Shown in pieces: positions 25,501-32,360 of a stretch of DNA of 36,756 nucleotides (the stretch's first letter is position 1; the number at the start of each line of letters is the position of its first letter). The notes under the pieces were generated by a model that did no database searches, had not been told where the DNA came from, and was given only the letters and a program-made list of their open reading frames with translations. Source of the DNA: Bacillota bacterium (GTDB taxonomy: Bacteria > Bacillota_I > Bacilli_A > ML615J-28 > CAG-698). The position numbers and the translations under genes are program-made. The stretch covers positions 1 to 36,756 of the forward strand of contig JAEYQM010000027.1 of the NCBI GenBank assembly GCA_023410025.1, in the 5' to 3' direction.

Positions 25501-27491
25501 AATTCATTAGCCATTTTCTCATTTTTTAAATTACTATTTGCTTCAGATAATCTAATATTTAAGTCAGATATTTGTACTGTTAGAATATCAATTTCTGATT
25601 TATTAGCTTGCATCACTGTTTTAATGTTTTGCGTATGTAATTGGTTTAAATCAGATAGTTCAGCTTCAAGTCTCTTAATTTGGCTATTAATATCATTAGT
25701 ATTTACTAAATTCTTTATTACTTCAACATTTAATTCAAGAGTATCTTGATCAAATAATGGGACGCTATTATATGTAGTATTAACTAATTTTTCATATTTT
25801 TCATATAATTCATCTAATTCAGCGTTTAGTTCATCAACTGTGTCTTCAAGGATTTTAATTTCTTCAGAATTAGTATCTGGAATTTCAACCTTTGCCATTT
25901 CTTCAAGTTGACTTAACTTAGACAATAATTGCTTATCTTTAAGTTGTGTTTTTTCAACTTCTTGTTCCAACAATTCTCTTTCAAGACGTTTTTGAGCCTT
26001 AATTTGTTCATGTAATTTTTGAAGATTGTCAATTACAACTTTGCCTTCAGCATCACTATATGTATTCTTACTTGGAGTATTAAATTCAAGAACTTTCTTT
26101 TGAAGTAAATCATCTAGTAATTTTGGTTTTTCTTCTTGGATAATATCTTCAGATACAACTGGATTGTCTTGAATAACTTCGTCAAGTACAACAATTTTCT
26201 CTTCTAAAGTTTCTTCAAGTTCAACTAAATTTTCTTTCGTAGTTTCTTCAGTTAGTACTTTTTGTTCTTCAATAATTTCTTGTTCTATAATTTGTTCTTC
26301 AATAATTTCTTTTTCATCTTCAAGTACAGCTGCTTCAGAATAAGTTAATTCATTGTTTTCTTCTATTCCCTCAACAATAACTTCTTTAATTTCAACTTCA
26401 GACTCTTTAACTTCCTTGACTTCATTAGTTTCAATAACTGGATTAGTTAAAACTTCATTTGCTTGTTGTATTTCTTCAACTACCTTAATTTCTTCTTTAG
26501 TTGGTTTTTCAAAATTAAATGCTGCTTGTTGGAAGGAATTTTCATCAGGAGCAACTAGACCATTTTTACCAACCTTTTTATTTAAATCACTAGTTGATTT
26601 TGGTTTTGTTGTTGCAGTTTTTGGAGTAGTTTTTTTCTTATCTAGAGAACTCGGATCAAATTTAAATGTAGTTTGTCCAATATTCTTTTGATTACCTAGA
26701 GATAGTTTTTCTTTTTCACGAGCAAGGCGTTCTTTTTCTTTTTCCTTTTCACGAAGAAGACGTTCTTTTTCCTTTGCTTTCTCTTTTTCTCTAGCTAGAC
26801 GTTCTTTCTCTTTTTCCTTTTCACGAAGAAGACGCTGTTTTTCTTTTTCTTTCTCTTTTTCTTTAGCTAAACGTTCTTTCTCTTTTTCCTTTTCACGAGC
26901 AAGACGCTGTTTTTCTTTTTCTTTCTCTTTTTCTTTTACTAAACGTTCTTTCTCTTTTTCTTTTTCACGAAGAAGGCGCTGTTTTTCTTTTTCTTTCTCT
27001 TTTTCTTTTGCTAAACGTTCTTTCTCTTTTTCTTTTTCACGAGCAAGGCGTTCTTTTTCTTTCTCTTTTTCCTTAGCTAAGCGTTCATTTTCTTTTTCTG
27101 ATTCAAAATCAAAACCCTTAGCAAGTCTTTCAATTTCTTTATCCGTTTCTTTATTTAAACGATTTTTTTCTTTGGCCTTTTCTGCTTCTAAAATAGCTTT
27201 TTCTTCTTTAGTTAGTTTTAATTTTAGTGGACCTGGTAAAAAATCGTCTTCTGTTTCTTGAACTTGTTCTTTTTTATTTTGATCTTCTTTAATTTCAGTT
27301 AAAGAATCATCATTAAGTAAGCTGCTCTTAAAATCTTTTAGCTCGTCAATCAAAGAAAAATCTTCATCTTTAAGGCTTGCAAGTTCATTTGCTTGAGCCT
27401 TGCGTACTTCAAGTAATTGAACCTTTTTATCTTCTTTTGATTTAACTTTTAATACTTCTTCGCTATTTAATTTTTCCTTTATATTTTCCAT
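22584..27491 (-). CDS. Giant coiled-coil protein (1635 residues) with single-helix and 52-residue repeats
   Basis: No family recognised. There is no signal peptide or membrane segment, so it is probably cytoplasmic. Order: acidic/basic N-terminus (1-130); a Lys/Glu/Arg repeat of alternating 11- and 13-residue units (141-262) such as EKEKEKERLAR and EKEKEKEKQRLLR, expected to form a stable single helix; a basic Thr/Pro/Lys linker (270-305); an acidic Glu/Val/Ile region (325-470); long heptad-type coiled coil (about 480-1150) with Asn/Leu/Ile-rich heptads and four repeats of about 52 residues at 783-995; an acidic linker (about 1170-1280) ending in a more globular patch with VYSRYDDEIGGFQIVGKI; and a second coiled coil to the C-terminus. 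AGGAG lies 6 bases before ATG 27491. It is third in an operon after two membrane proteins. I infer a structural scaffold or filament. Confidence 0.9.
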   Translation of the reverse strand: MENIKEKLNSEEVLKVKSKEDKKVQLLEVRKAQANELASLKDEDFSLIDELKDFKSSLLNDDSLTEIKEDQNKKEQVQETEDDFLPGPLKLKLTKEEKAILEAEKAKEKNRLNKETDKEIERLAKGFDFESEKENERLAKEKEKEKERLAREKEKEKERLAKEKEKEKEKQRLLREKEKEKERLVKEKEKEKEKQRLAREKEKEKERLAKEKEKEKEKQRLLREKEKEKERLAREKEKAKEKERLLREKEKEKERLAREKEKLSLGNQKNIGQTTFKFDPSSLDKKKTTPKTATTKPKSTSDLNKKVGKNGLVAPDENSFQQAAFNFEKPTKEEIKVVEEIQQANEVLTNPVIETNEVKEVKESEVEIKEVIVEGIEENNELTYSEAAVLEDEKEIIEEQIIEQEIIEEQKVLTEETTKENLVELEETLEEKIVVLDEVIQDNPVVSEDIIQEEKPKLLDDLLQKKVLEFNTPSKNTYSDAEGKVVIDNLQKLHEQIKAQKRLERELLEQEVEKTQLKDKQLLSKLSQLEEMAKVEIPDTNSEEIKILEDTVDELNAELDELYEKYEKLVNTTYNSVPLFDQDTLELNVEVIKNLVNTNDINSQIKRLEAELSDLNQLHTQNIKTVMQANKSEIDILTVQISDLNIRLSEANSNLKNEKMANELKVRKLVESHNKEITELNNKITELQNANKELVNINQDFSNNETQLKMLLQNNVDLEELINKLKNENHELTNKLQNQDNELTELKNEVKTKDEEVFNLKNQVAELENKIFATNKIVDEAKSNEVLVSSFEETSLKLINQIISKDQTISELNMNNQLLQNEVKEANQKVEQYLESQKLIANFEELSLKLINKMASKETEVLNTKKQIEDLRLVVEEATKNSSKNQDNQKLISDFEDLGVKLINKLIEKEKEISSLYNKNNDLSTMIEMVNKTQSTQNQKLISDFEELSIKLVNKLVLTNIELNSLREEIASLKGQMATKEAEEKKNAIDKSLVFQQTSQETRNLLDQIDLNNKEISELKITNEKLRNEIHKISDIELKYNDLIAKFEANNNLFSKLEDYNRNNIEKIQILENNLNAVIKQKNDLTEQLELARNSKEVVEDKPQVDLLNVNNETKLIQDIIDSYNKEKSLLTYQFNNEINKLEIEKKFTNLSDEFGLIDQKILELVVEYRKIQRQRDIQFQKEIAALDKSYFQNENEDEEIEFTPPTESDIPSEQFNIDSYLEAINEIAVEDNKIEEISKDIEKHEEIVKVEEVVQTEEETETSETIEEPVQNNAPQKSTIVYSRYDDEIGGFQIVGKIDQEYINKLNYNRKLRASLVNKQNEENEQYKLDCDKLMKVQEELNEKIRLVKQELDNLEENYKNSKDRSSERTKAYENEKTKLRLELDNREEKLRKNKDEDLRRLDLRHKNIIANINDQIKQLDDEEKSLKESYINKKQKNLNKFNRDNELLKKLEEEKNRGNETIETSQEVENVKDQERVILSQEDKRNLIFKDIKIETEDLKSIELSHKEKELISLYKKYHDVESKLINEYSEVKLYSENKAELYTFKQLYAKHLDELKDLKQLVSSNGSNEEINKQIYSLQVRTDDLKNKIDYRTSILEGMKNKKTICEYIKLTNKMDQIRDLLLKHANKRNVI
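24507..25145 (-). repeat. Four tandem repeats of about 52 residues in the coiled-coil gene
   Basis: Repeats are anchored at Phe791, Phe843, Phe895 and Phe945 (spacing 52, 52, 50), each with a pattern like QKLISDFEELSLKLINKL followed by a heptad tail. The DNA shows the same period: near-identical 29-base segments start at 24652 and 24802 (150 bases apart), with related ones at 24958 and 25114 (156 bases each). Confidence 0.88.
26706..27071 (-). repeat. Lys/Glu/Arg single-helix repeat with a 72-base higher-order unit
   Basis: Residues 141-262 are units of 11 (EKEKEKERLA R/K) and 13 residues (EKEKEKEKQRLLR). From residue 152 on they alternate, giving a 24-residue, 72-base unit repeated about four times plus flanks. 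DNA copies differ mostly at third positions and at a few swaps (LAR/LLR/LVK), so the array has diverged but remains in frame. Confidence 0.92.
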
Positions 27492-27504
27492 TAAGTACTC
27501 CTAA

Positions 27505-28503
27505 CTATAAGAAATTTTTTATTATAAAATACAATGAATAGACCAATATAAACAAAGCTCCACTCATTGAAAGATAAACTGTCATGTATTTTAAAATATT
27601 TAAAATAGTTTTCTTATCTTTTAAATTTGCAGATTTTAATTTATAAGCATTAGTAAACTCTTCAATTTCTTTTAAGTTTACTTTGGCTGGTATAGTTTTA
27701 TGAATAGGAAGAGGAGCAAACATTTTATCCTTACCTCCTATTTTCTTTAAATAATATTTTTTTGTAAATTCAAATTTAGTTTTAAAATCTTTTTGTATTA
27801 CCTTTTTTGAACTTTCAAATAATTTTCCACGATATAGATTTAATTTTCTATTGTCATTTAATAGTTTATTATAAATTAATCCGTAAATAAATCCAACAAA
27901 AATCAAAGTCATGGTAATTTCTGTAACCACCTTAAACCAGCTATGGGAATTGATTTGAGTAAAGGCAGCTTGTATTTTTGGATAAAAGCTTTTTGATTGT
28001 AAAAGAGTCCATGCTTGTCCAGTTTGATAACCTAAAAATATAGTAATAAACAATAAAATAATTAACAAAGGGAAGATATAAGTAGCAATTTTATTGAATA
28101 AATAAGCCTTAACAGATTCATCACTACCCTCAATAGTTAATATTCTATTTTTATTATTTAAAAAATCAGTATACCAATTTTTAAAAGCTTTCTTTACATA
28201 TGCTTTCTTTTTTCCCTTTTTATATTCATCGCCTCTTATTAAAGATCCAAGCGCTAATGAATTATTATTTACCTTTACATAAAACTCTTCAATTGAAGGA
28301 ACAAATATTTCGTTTTTAGTTGGGTAATACAAGAATGGATTTGTATGTAATAACTTTAATAAATCATCACTAATACCATCTTCGTTATGTTCCATTTCTA
28401 CTGGAACATGATCTAAGATACGACTATCTGAAACACTCATACGTTTTTTATCATTAATATCGTCTAAATCAAATACACGTATGCTTTGTGATTGAAAAGC
28501 CAT
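27505..28503 (-). CDS. Three-helix membrane protein of the coiled-coil operon
   Basis: Not recognised. The 332-residue protein starts with about 135 soluble, charged residues, then shows membrane helices at about 138-160, 190-212 and 305-328. A basic loop of about 90 residues (213-303, many Lys) separates the last two. The odd helix number places the long N-terminal part and the end on opposite sides. By the positive-inside rule the 213-303 loop should be cytoplasmic, where it could meet the coiled-coil protein encoded 13 bases downstream. A strong GGGAGGGG precedes ATG 28503. Confidence 0.85.
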   Translation of the reverse strand: MAFQSQSIRVFDLDDINDKKRMSVSDSRILDHVPVEMEHNEDGISDDLLKLLHTNPFLYYPTKNEIFVPSIEEFYVKVNNNSLALGSLIRGDEYKKGKKKAYVKKAFKNWYTDFLNNKNRILTIEGSDESVKAYLFNKIATYIFPLLIILLFITIFLGYQTGQAWTLLQSKSFYPKIQAAFTQINSHSWFKVVTEITMTLIFVGFIYGLIYNKLLNDNRKLNLYRGKLFESSKKVIQKDFKTKFEFTKKYYLKKIGGKDKMFAPLPIHKTIPAKVNLKEIEEFTNAYKLKSANLKDKKTILNILKYMTVYLSMSGALFILVYSLYFIIKNFL

Positions 28504-28520
28504 ACATACCCCTCCCTTTT

Positions 28521-29024
28521 TTATAATATTCTAAGTATTTCTATTATTTTAGTAAATTGTTTAAGTATAAATGTTGTATTATCGACTGGATATAAAAGGG
28601 TCATTAATATTGTTATATAAAACGAAATCATAAAACCATTAAAAATTCCAAACACTCCTCCTAAACCCATTGAAGATTTTGAAAGATCTTTTTTTATACT
28701 CTTAAATTTATTGCTATCAAAGACACTTAATACTAATCTAACTATTAAATATAGTATAATTGCTCCAACTAATAAAACAAAAAATATTTTTGCATTTTCA
28801 AATTTTAAATCTGTAAAGAATTTAAAAACATCATAAACAATTTTTCCAATCTTATTAAATATGGAAATATTTAATAACTTAGTAAACATTTTTATAATTA
28901 CTATTGGGAAGGCAAATGAGATTAGAAGGGAAATAAATAATAATAGACTCTTCTTAAGACCAACTAGTGTACATGTAATTATAATTGTTAGTAAAATAAG
29001 AATAACTAAGTAGTCTAAATTCAA
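28521..29024 (-). CDS. CvpA-like membrane protein
   Basis: The 167-residue protein has about four membrane helices (5-24, 27-48, 78-103, 124-147). Topology and the pattern near the last helix (SMGLGGVFGIFNGFMISFYI) resemble the CvpA family, first tied to colicin V export in E. coli and broadly to envelope functions; the match is by eye. It starts with TTG 29022-29024, set by GAGGTG 7 bases upstream; I see no better ATG. First gene of the operon, directly after the promoter at 29056-29084. B. subtilis YshB is a comparable protein. Confidence 0.72.
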   Translation of the reverse strand: MNLDYLVILILLTIIITCTLVGLKKSLLLFISLLISFAFPIVIIKMFTKLLNISIFNKIGKIVYDVFKFFTDLKFENAKIFFVLLVGAIILYLIVRLVLSVFDSNKFKSIKKDLSKSSMGLGGVFGIFNGFMISFYITILMTLLYPVDNTTFILKQFTKIIEILRIL

Positions 29025-29055
29025 ATTTCTTCACCTCACAATAGGTCTTTTTTAT

Positions 29056-29084
29056 ATTATATCATTTTTTGCATTTTATTTCAA
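29056..29084 (-). promoter_or_regulatory. Promoter of the coiled-coil operon
   Basis: Minus strand: -35 TTGAAA (29079-29084), 17-base spacer, -10 TATAAT (29056-29061). It is close to consensus and lies about 30 bases before the TTG start of the CvpA-like gene. It should drive about 11 kb down to the terminator at 18123-18158. Confidence 0.8.
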
Positions 29085-29138
29085 TTGTTTAGAAATGATT
29101 AATAATACCAATTTTTATCAACCAAATATTTCCTAATT

Positions 29139-30095
29139 TTAAAAACCTAATTTTTCTTTGAAATATCCACTAACTGCAATCATAACTGCGTTATCTGTGC
29201 AATATTTTAAACTTGGATATGTAAGTTTTACGTCTTCAAGTTTATTTACTTCTTGAGTCATAACTTTTCTTAATCCTTTATTAGCAGCAACGCCACCAGC
29301 CATGATTACATGTTTTACATTGTATTCCTTAGCGGCTTTAACAGTTTTATCGACTAATACTTTTACAACTGATTCTTGGAATGAACAACATAAGTCTTCA
29401 ACTACTATTTCTTCACCCTTCATTTTTGCTTGATTAATTACGTTAAGGACTGATGATTTAATTCCTGAGAAACTAAAATTATAATCATTATTTCCCAAAT
29501 AAACTAAAGGTAAGTTATAAGTATGTTTTCCTGTTTGAGCTAGATTATCAACTCTTACTCCACCTGGATAAGGTAAGCCCATAACTCGTCCAACTTTATC
29601 ATATGCTTCACCAACAGCATCATCTAATGTTTGACCTAAAATTGTGAAGTCATAATGTTCTTTCATTAATATTAATTCTGTATGTCCACCACTTACAACT
29701 AGAGCAAGCAGAGGGAAGGTAAAATCACTTTCAATGTAGTTTGCATAAATATGTCCAGTTAAGTGATTAACATCAACACATTTAATACCATGAGCTAAAG
29801 CAAAGCTTCTTGCTGCATTAATACCAACAAGTAAAGATCCAATTAATCCTGGATGAGTTGTAACTGCAACTAGATCAATATCTTTTGGAGTAAGATTGGC
29901 TTTCTTTAGTGCTTCATCAAAAACTGATATAAATTTTTGAACATGTTTTCTACTTGCAACTTCTGGTACTACTCCACCATACTTTTCATGTATATTAATT
30001 TGTGTATATACTACATCTGATAAAATTTCTTTACCATCTTTAACTATTGCTACCGCTGTTTCATCACAGCTTGTTTCAACGCCTAAAACAATCAT
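29139..30095 (-). CDS. tsaD: tRNA N6-threonylcarbamoyladenosine transferase TsaD
   Basis: Catalytic subunit of the t6A complex, which moves the threonylcarbamoyl group onto A37 of ANN-decoding tRNAs. The 318-residue protein begins VLGVETSCDET and has the metal ligands His111 and His115 (HLTGH), the LALVVSGGHTELI segment and a third metal-site Asp near SLKYCTDNAVMI. It is somewhat shorter than the usual 335-345. It starts directly after the rimI stop with no gap, the usual order in Bacillus (ydiB-ydiC-ydiD-ydiE). Confidence 0.97.
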   Translation of the reverse strand: MIVLGVETSCDETAVAIVKDGKEILSDVVYTQINIHEKYGGVVPEVASRKHVQKFISVFDEALKKANLTPKDIDLVAVTTHPGLIGSLLVGINAARSFALAHGIKCVDVNHLTGHIYANYIESDFTFPLLALVVSGGHTELILMKEHYDFTILGQTLDDAVGEAYDKVGRVMGLPYPGGVRVDNLAQTGKHTYNLPLVYLGNNDYNFSFSGIKSSVLNVINQAKMKGEEIVVEDLCCSFQESVVKVLVDKTVKAAKEYNVKHVIMAGGVAANKGLRKVMTQEVNKLEDVKLTYPSLKYCTDNAVMIAVSGYFKEKLGF

Positions 30096-30542
30096 TTATT
30101 CCACCTCAATATTTCTAATCATTACAATTGCATCTTCACCATTATCATAATAATTGTAACGATAATGACTAAATATAAAACCAAATTTACTATATAAATT
30201 TTGGGCTCTCTCATTACTTTTTCTTACTTCGAGGCTCAATACTTTTACTTTACACATTTCACATAATTTAATTACTAAGTCAACTAACATACCTCCGAAT
30301 CCTTTTCCTTGGTACTTTTCATCAACATATAGATTAATAATTTCGGCGTTTTCTTCAATCCAAACACCTACATATCCTCTTACTAGACCATTGATTTCTA
30401 ATACGAAATAATTAGCATAGGGATTTAGGGTAAGTTCAGAATATAGCATATCATATCCTAAACTAGTACCAAACGCCTTTGTTTCCCCTTCAATTACTTC
30501 ATTAATATCATCAATTGTCATTTGACGAATATTATATTTCAC
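30096..30542 (-). CDS. rimI: Ribosomal-protein-S18-alanine N-acetyltransferase (GNAT)
   Basis: A 148-residue GNAT acetyltransferase. The acetyl-CoA site QGKGFGGMLVD follows LYVDEKY, and NERAQNLYSKFGF is the typical C-terminal GNAT motif. Its position between tsaB and tsaD is the standard rimI site in Bacilli. The GTG start at 30540-30542 overlaps the tsaB stop and is preceded by AGAGGTG. Substrate assignment is by family. Confidence 0.92.
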   Translation of the reverse strand: MKYNIRQMTIDDINEVIEGETKAFGTSLGYDMLYSELTLNPYANYFVLEINGLVRGYVGVWIEENAEIINLYVDEKYQGKGFGGMLVDLVIKLCEMCKVKVLSLEVRKSNERAQNLYSKFGFIFSHYRYNYYDNGEDAIVMIRNIEVE

Positions 30543-31120
30543 ATTTCACCTCTAAGATAATTTGGTTCAAGAAATGTAACATCTTCAACTTTAGTAATAA
30601 ATCTTTCTAGATTTAATAAATTTAATTCAAAATTATTTTCATCAATAAATTTTGTAACATTATATTGTTTTAATGATTCTAAGAATAAAGTTTTTTCTAA
30701 AAAAACTTCTTCTTTTAATACATTATAATTTCCATTTTTAATTTCTAAAACTTTACTATATACATAGTCTTTTTTAGCTTTTGTTGCTACAGGATAAATT
30801 CCATCGTTTTTAACCCCAGTAAATAAGATATCTAAACTACTAATTGTGTATAGAGGAATATTTAATGTCCAACTAAACATCTTTGCAACTGTTAATCCAA
30901 CTCTTAAACCAGTGTATGCCCCAGGGCCAATACCTACAATGATTCGATCAAAATCACTTACCTTTAAGTCATGTTCTTTTAATCCATTTTCAATATTGGT
31001 AAGTAAATAATCCGAATGATTATTATTTCCTGCCTGTGTATAATAATATATTATATTATTATCTTCAAAAAAACCAACAAATAGGTTTTGTGTTGATGTA
31101 TCCATAAACATTGTTTTCAT
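30539..31120 (-). CDS. tsaB: t6A complex subunit TsaB
   Basis: Pseudo-ATPase partner of TsaD, inactive itself but needed for the t6A complex. The 193-residue protein has the ASKHA N-terminal pattern MFMDTSTQNLFVGF and the TsaB signature GPGAYTGLRVGLTVAK near 68-83. It is shorter than the usual 220-240, chiefly in the C-terminal lobe. The ATG overlaps the tsaE stop by one base (TAATG), and its end overlaps rimI. Confidence 0.95.
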   Translation of the reverse strand: MKTMFMDTSTQNLFVGFFEDNNIIYYYTQAGNNNHSDYLLTNIENGLKEHDLKVSDFDRIIVGIGPGAYTGLRVGLTVAKMFSWTLNIPLYTISSLDILFTGVKNDGIYPVATKAKKDYVYSKVLEIKNGNYNVLKEEVFLEKTLFLESLKQYNVTKFIDENNFELNLLNLERFITKVEDVTFLEPNYLRGEM

Positions 31121-31560
31121 TATAAAACCTCAATAATTTCTTTGTAAATTTCACTATCACTATGTATTGTAACAAGTCTTTCATTGTTACCTAAATCTTT
31201 AATTTCAATTTGTAATAAATCATTTGGTAAAAGTTCTTTTATATTATTTGCCCATTCAATTACACAAACACCATTATCTTCAAAGTATTCAGTAAGTTCA
31301 AAATCATCACTATCAATGCGGTATACATCTAAGTGAAATAATTTTAAATTACCTTCATATATTTTCATAATTGTAAAGGTTGGACTGTTAACTACACCCT
31401 TTACTCCAATTGCACTTGCAATTCCTTTTGTAAGGGTCGTCTTACCAGCTCCTAAATCACCTTCTAAGGTAATAACCATATTAGGCTTTAATTGCGAACC
31501 GATTTTTGCCCCTAACTCTATCATTTTTTGACTATTTATAATTCTAATTTCTTTCTTCAT
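31120..31560 (-). CDS. tsaE: t6A complex ATPase TsaE
   Basis: ATPase that resets the TsaBD complex. The 146-residue protein has Walker A GDLGAGKT (34-41), NSPTFTIMKIYEG, the FHLDVYR segment and the C-terminal VIEWA motif, all typical of YjeE/TsaE. GGTG lies 5 bases before the ATG. First gene of tsaE-tsaB-rimI-tsaD, behind its own extended -10 promoter. Confidence 0.96.
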   Translation of the reverse strand: MKKEIRIINSQKMIELGAKIGSQLKPNMVITLEGDLGAGKTTLTKGIASAIGVKGVVNSPTFTIMKIYEGNLKLFHLDVYRIDSDDFELTEYFEDNGVCVIEWANNIKELLPNDLLQIEIKDLGNNERLVTIHSDSEIYKEIIEVL

Positions 31561-31582
31561 AAAATCACCATCTAATATTATA

Positions 31583-31591
31583 ATTATACCA
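31583..31591 (-). promoter_or_regulatory. Extended -10 promoter of the tsaE series
   Basis: TGG TATAAT on the minus strand (-10 at 31583-31588) lies 22 bases before the tsaE ATG. No convincing -35 is seen at 17 bases. It directly follows the hairpin at the end of the amidase gene. Confidence 0.5.
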
Positions 31592-31595
31592 CAAA

Positions 31596-31637
31596 ATCTT
31601 ACAAATTATATACTATTATGTGAATATTTTGTAAGAT
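31596..31637 (-). terminator. Hairpin at the end of the amidase gene
   Basis: A perfect 10-pair stem ATCTTACAAA/TTTGTAAGAT encloses about 22 bases that can pair in part, and includes the amidase stop codon. The T-run after it is short (TTTTG), so termination may be partial. Confidence 0.45.
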
Positions 31638-32283
31638 ACTCATATATACCTAAATAAATATAATAAGCTAACCTTTCCTGATAAATTTCATTTTTTAAAT
31701 TTGCAAGATCTTTTTGATTTGACAAGAAACCAACCTCAACCAAACATCCTATCTTTTCAACATGATCAACTAAGTATACATTACTAATTGGTTTGCTTAC
31801 CCTATAAGTATTAAGTAAATTTAGAATTAAGGAACTTTGAATATTGTTTGCAAGAATTCCTGACTGAGTAGATGATGCATTGTAAAATACTTGAGCTCCA
31901 AAAACATTTTTTGAAGGATAAATATTTGCATGAATACTTATATAAATATTAGCATTTGATTCATTAATCATTTTAACACGACTATGAATATCACTTGATT
32001 TTTTATTTTTAGGGTTTGTACTTAAATCAGTATCTTCTTGACGTGTCATTTTTACGACATAATTATTTTGGATTAATATATCTCTTAGTTTTAAGGCAAT
32101 ACTTAAAGTAATATCTTTTTCATAAGTTCCATCACTTCCTATTGCTCCGCCATCTACTCCACCATGACCTGGATCAATAAATATCACAGTTCCATTATCC
32201 TTATTAATCGAACCATTTATTTCAATGCAAAATATTCCCGTTATTACAAATAAAATTAAATAGATTATTGTTATTTTTTTCAT
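31606..32283 (-). CDS. cwlD: N-acetylmuramoyl-L-alanine amidase, CwlD-like
   Basis: Amidase_3 zinc enzyme that cuts the peptide from muramic acid in peptidoglycan. The start is ATG 32281-32283 (MKKITIIYL), with GGTG 6 bases upstream; a longer ATG frame has no site. The 225-residue protein has an N-terminal signal or anchor helix (about 4-21), zinc ligands His40 (DPGHGG), Glu55 (TYEKD) and His118 (SIHAN), and catalytic Glu183 (LVEVGFLSN). The small single-domain layout and the end (RLAYYIYLGIYEYL) match CwlD, the spore cortex amidase of Bacillus, better than large autolysins. Whether this organism sporulates cannot be told from the window. Confidence 0.88.
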   Translation of the reverse strand: MKKITIIYLILFVITGIFCIEINGSINKDNGTVIFIDPGHGGVDGGAIGSDGTYEKDITLSIALKLRDILIQNNYVVKMTRQEDTDLSTNPKNKKSSDIHSRVKMINESNANIYISIHANIYPSKNVFGAQVFYNASSTQSGILANNIQSSLILNLLNTYRVSKPISNVYLVDHVEKIGCLVEVGFLSNQKDLANLKNEIYQERLAYYIYLGIYEYLTKYSHNSI

Positions 32284-32336
32284 AATTTTCACCATTTAAT
32301 TTTATTCAAAATTAATATATATAGACTCTAATAATT

Positions 32337-32360
32337 AAAAAAGACGTATAAACGTCTTTT
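32337..32360 (-). terminator. Terminator of pgi
   Basis: AAAAGACGT/ACGTCTTTT with a 4-base loop runs into a T-run on the minus strand. The pgi stop codon (32359-32361) forms the start of the hairpin. Confidence 0.85.

Noticed and set aside
26353..26691. Plus-strand open frame of 112 codons
   Set aside because: Antisense of the acidic region of the coiled-coil gene; no ribosome site and low-complexity Ser/Thr composition.
26706..27071. Array of regular repeats considered as CRISPR
   Set aside because: There are no unique spacers; the repeats are contiguous, in frame, and encode a Lys/Glu/Arg helix.
22584..27491. Reading the coiled-coil protein as an SMC or Rad50-like ATPase
   Set aside because: There is no Walker A, Walker B or signature motif at either end.
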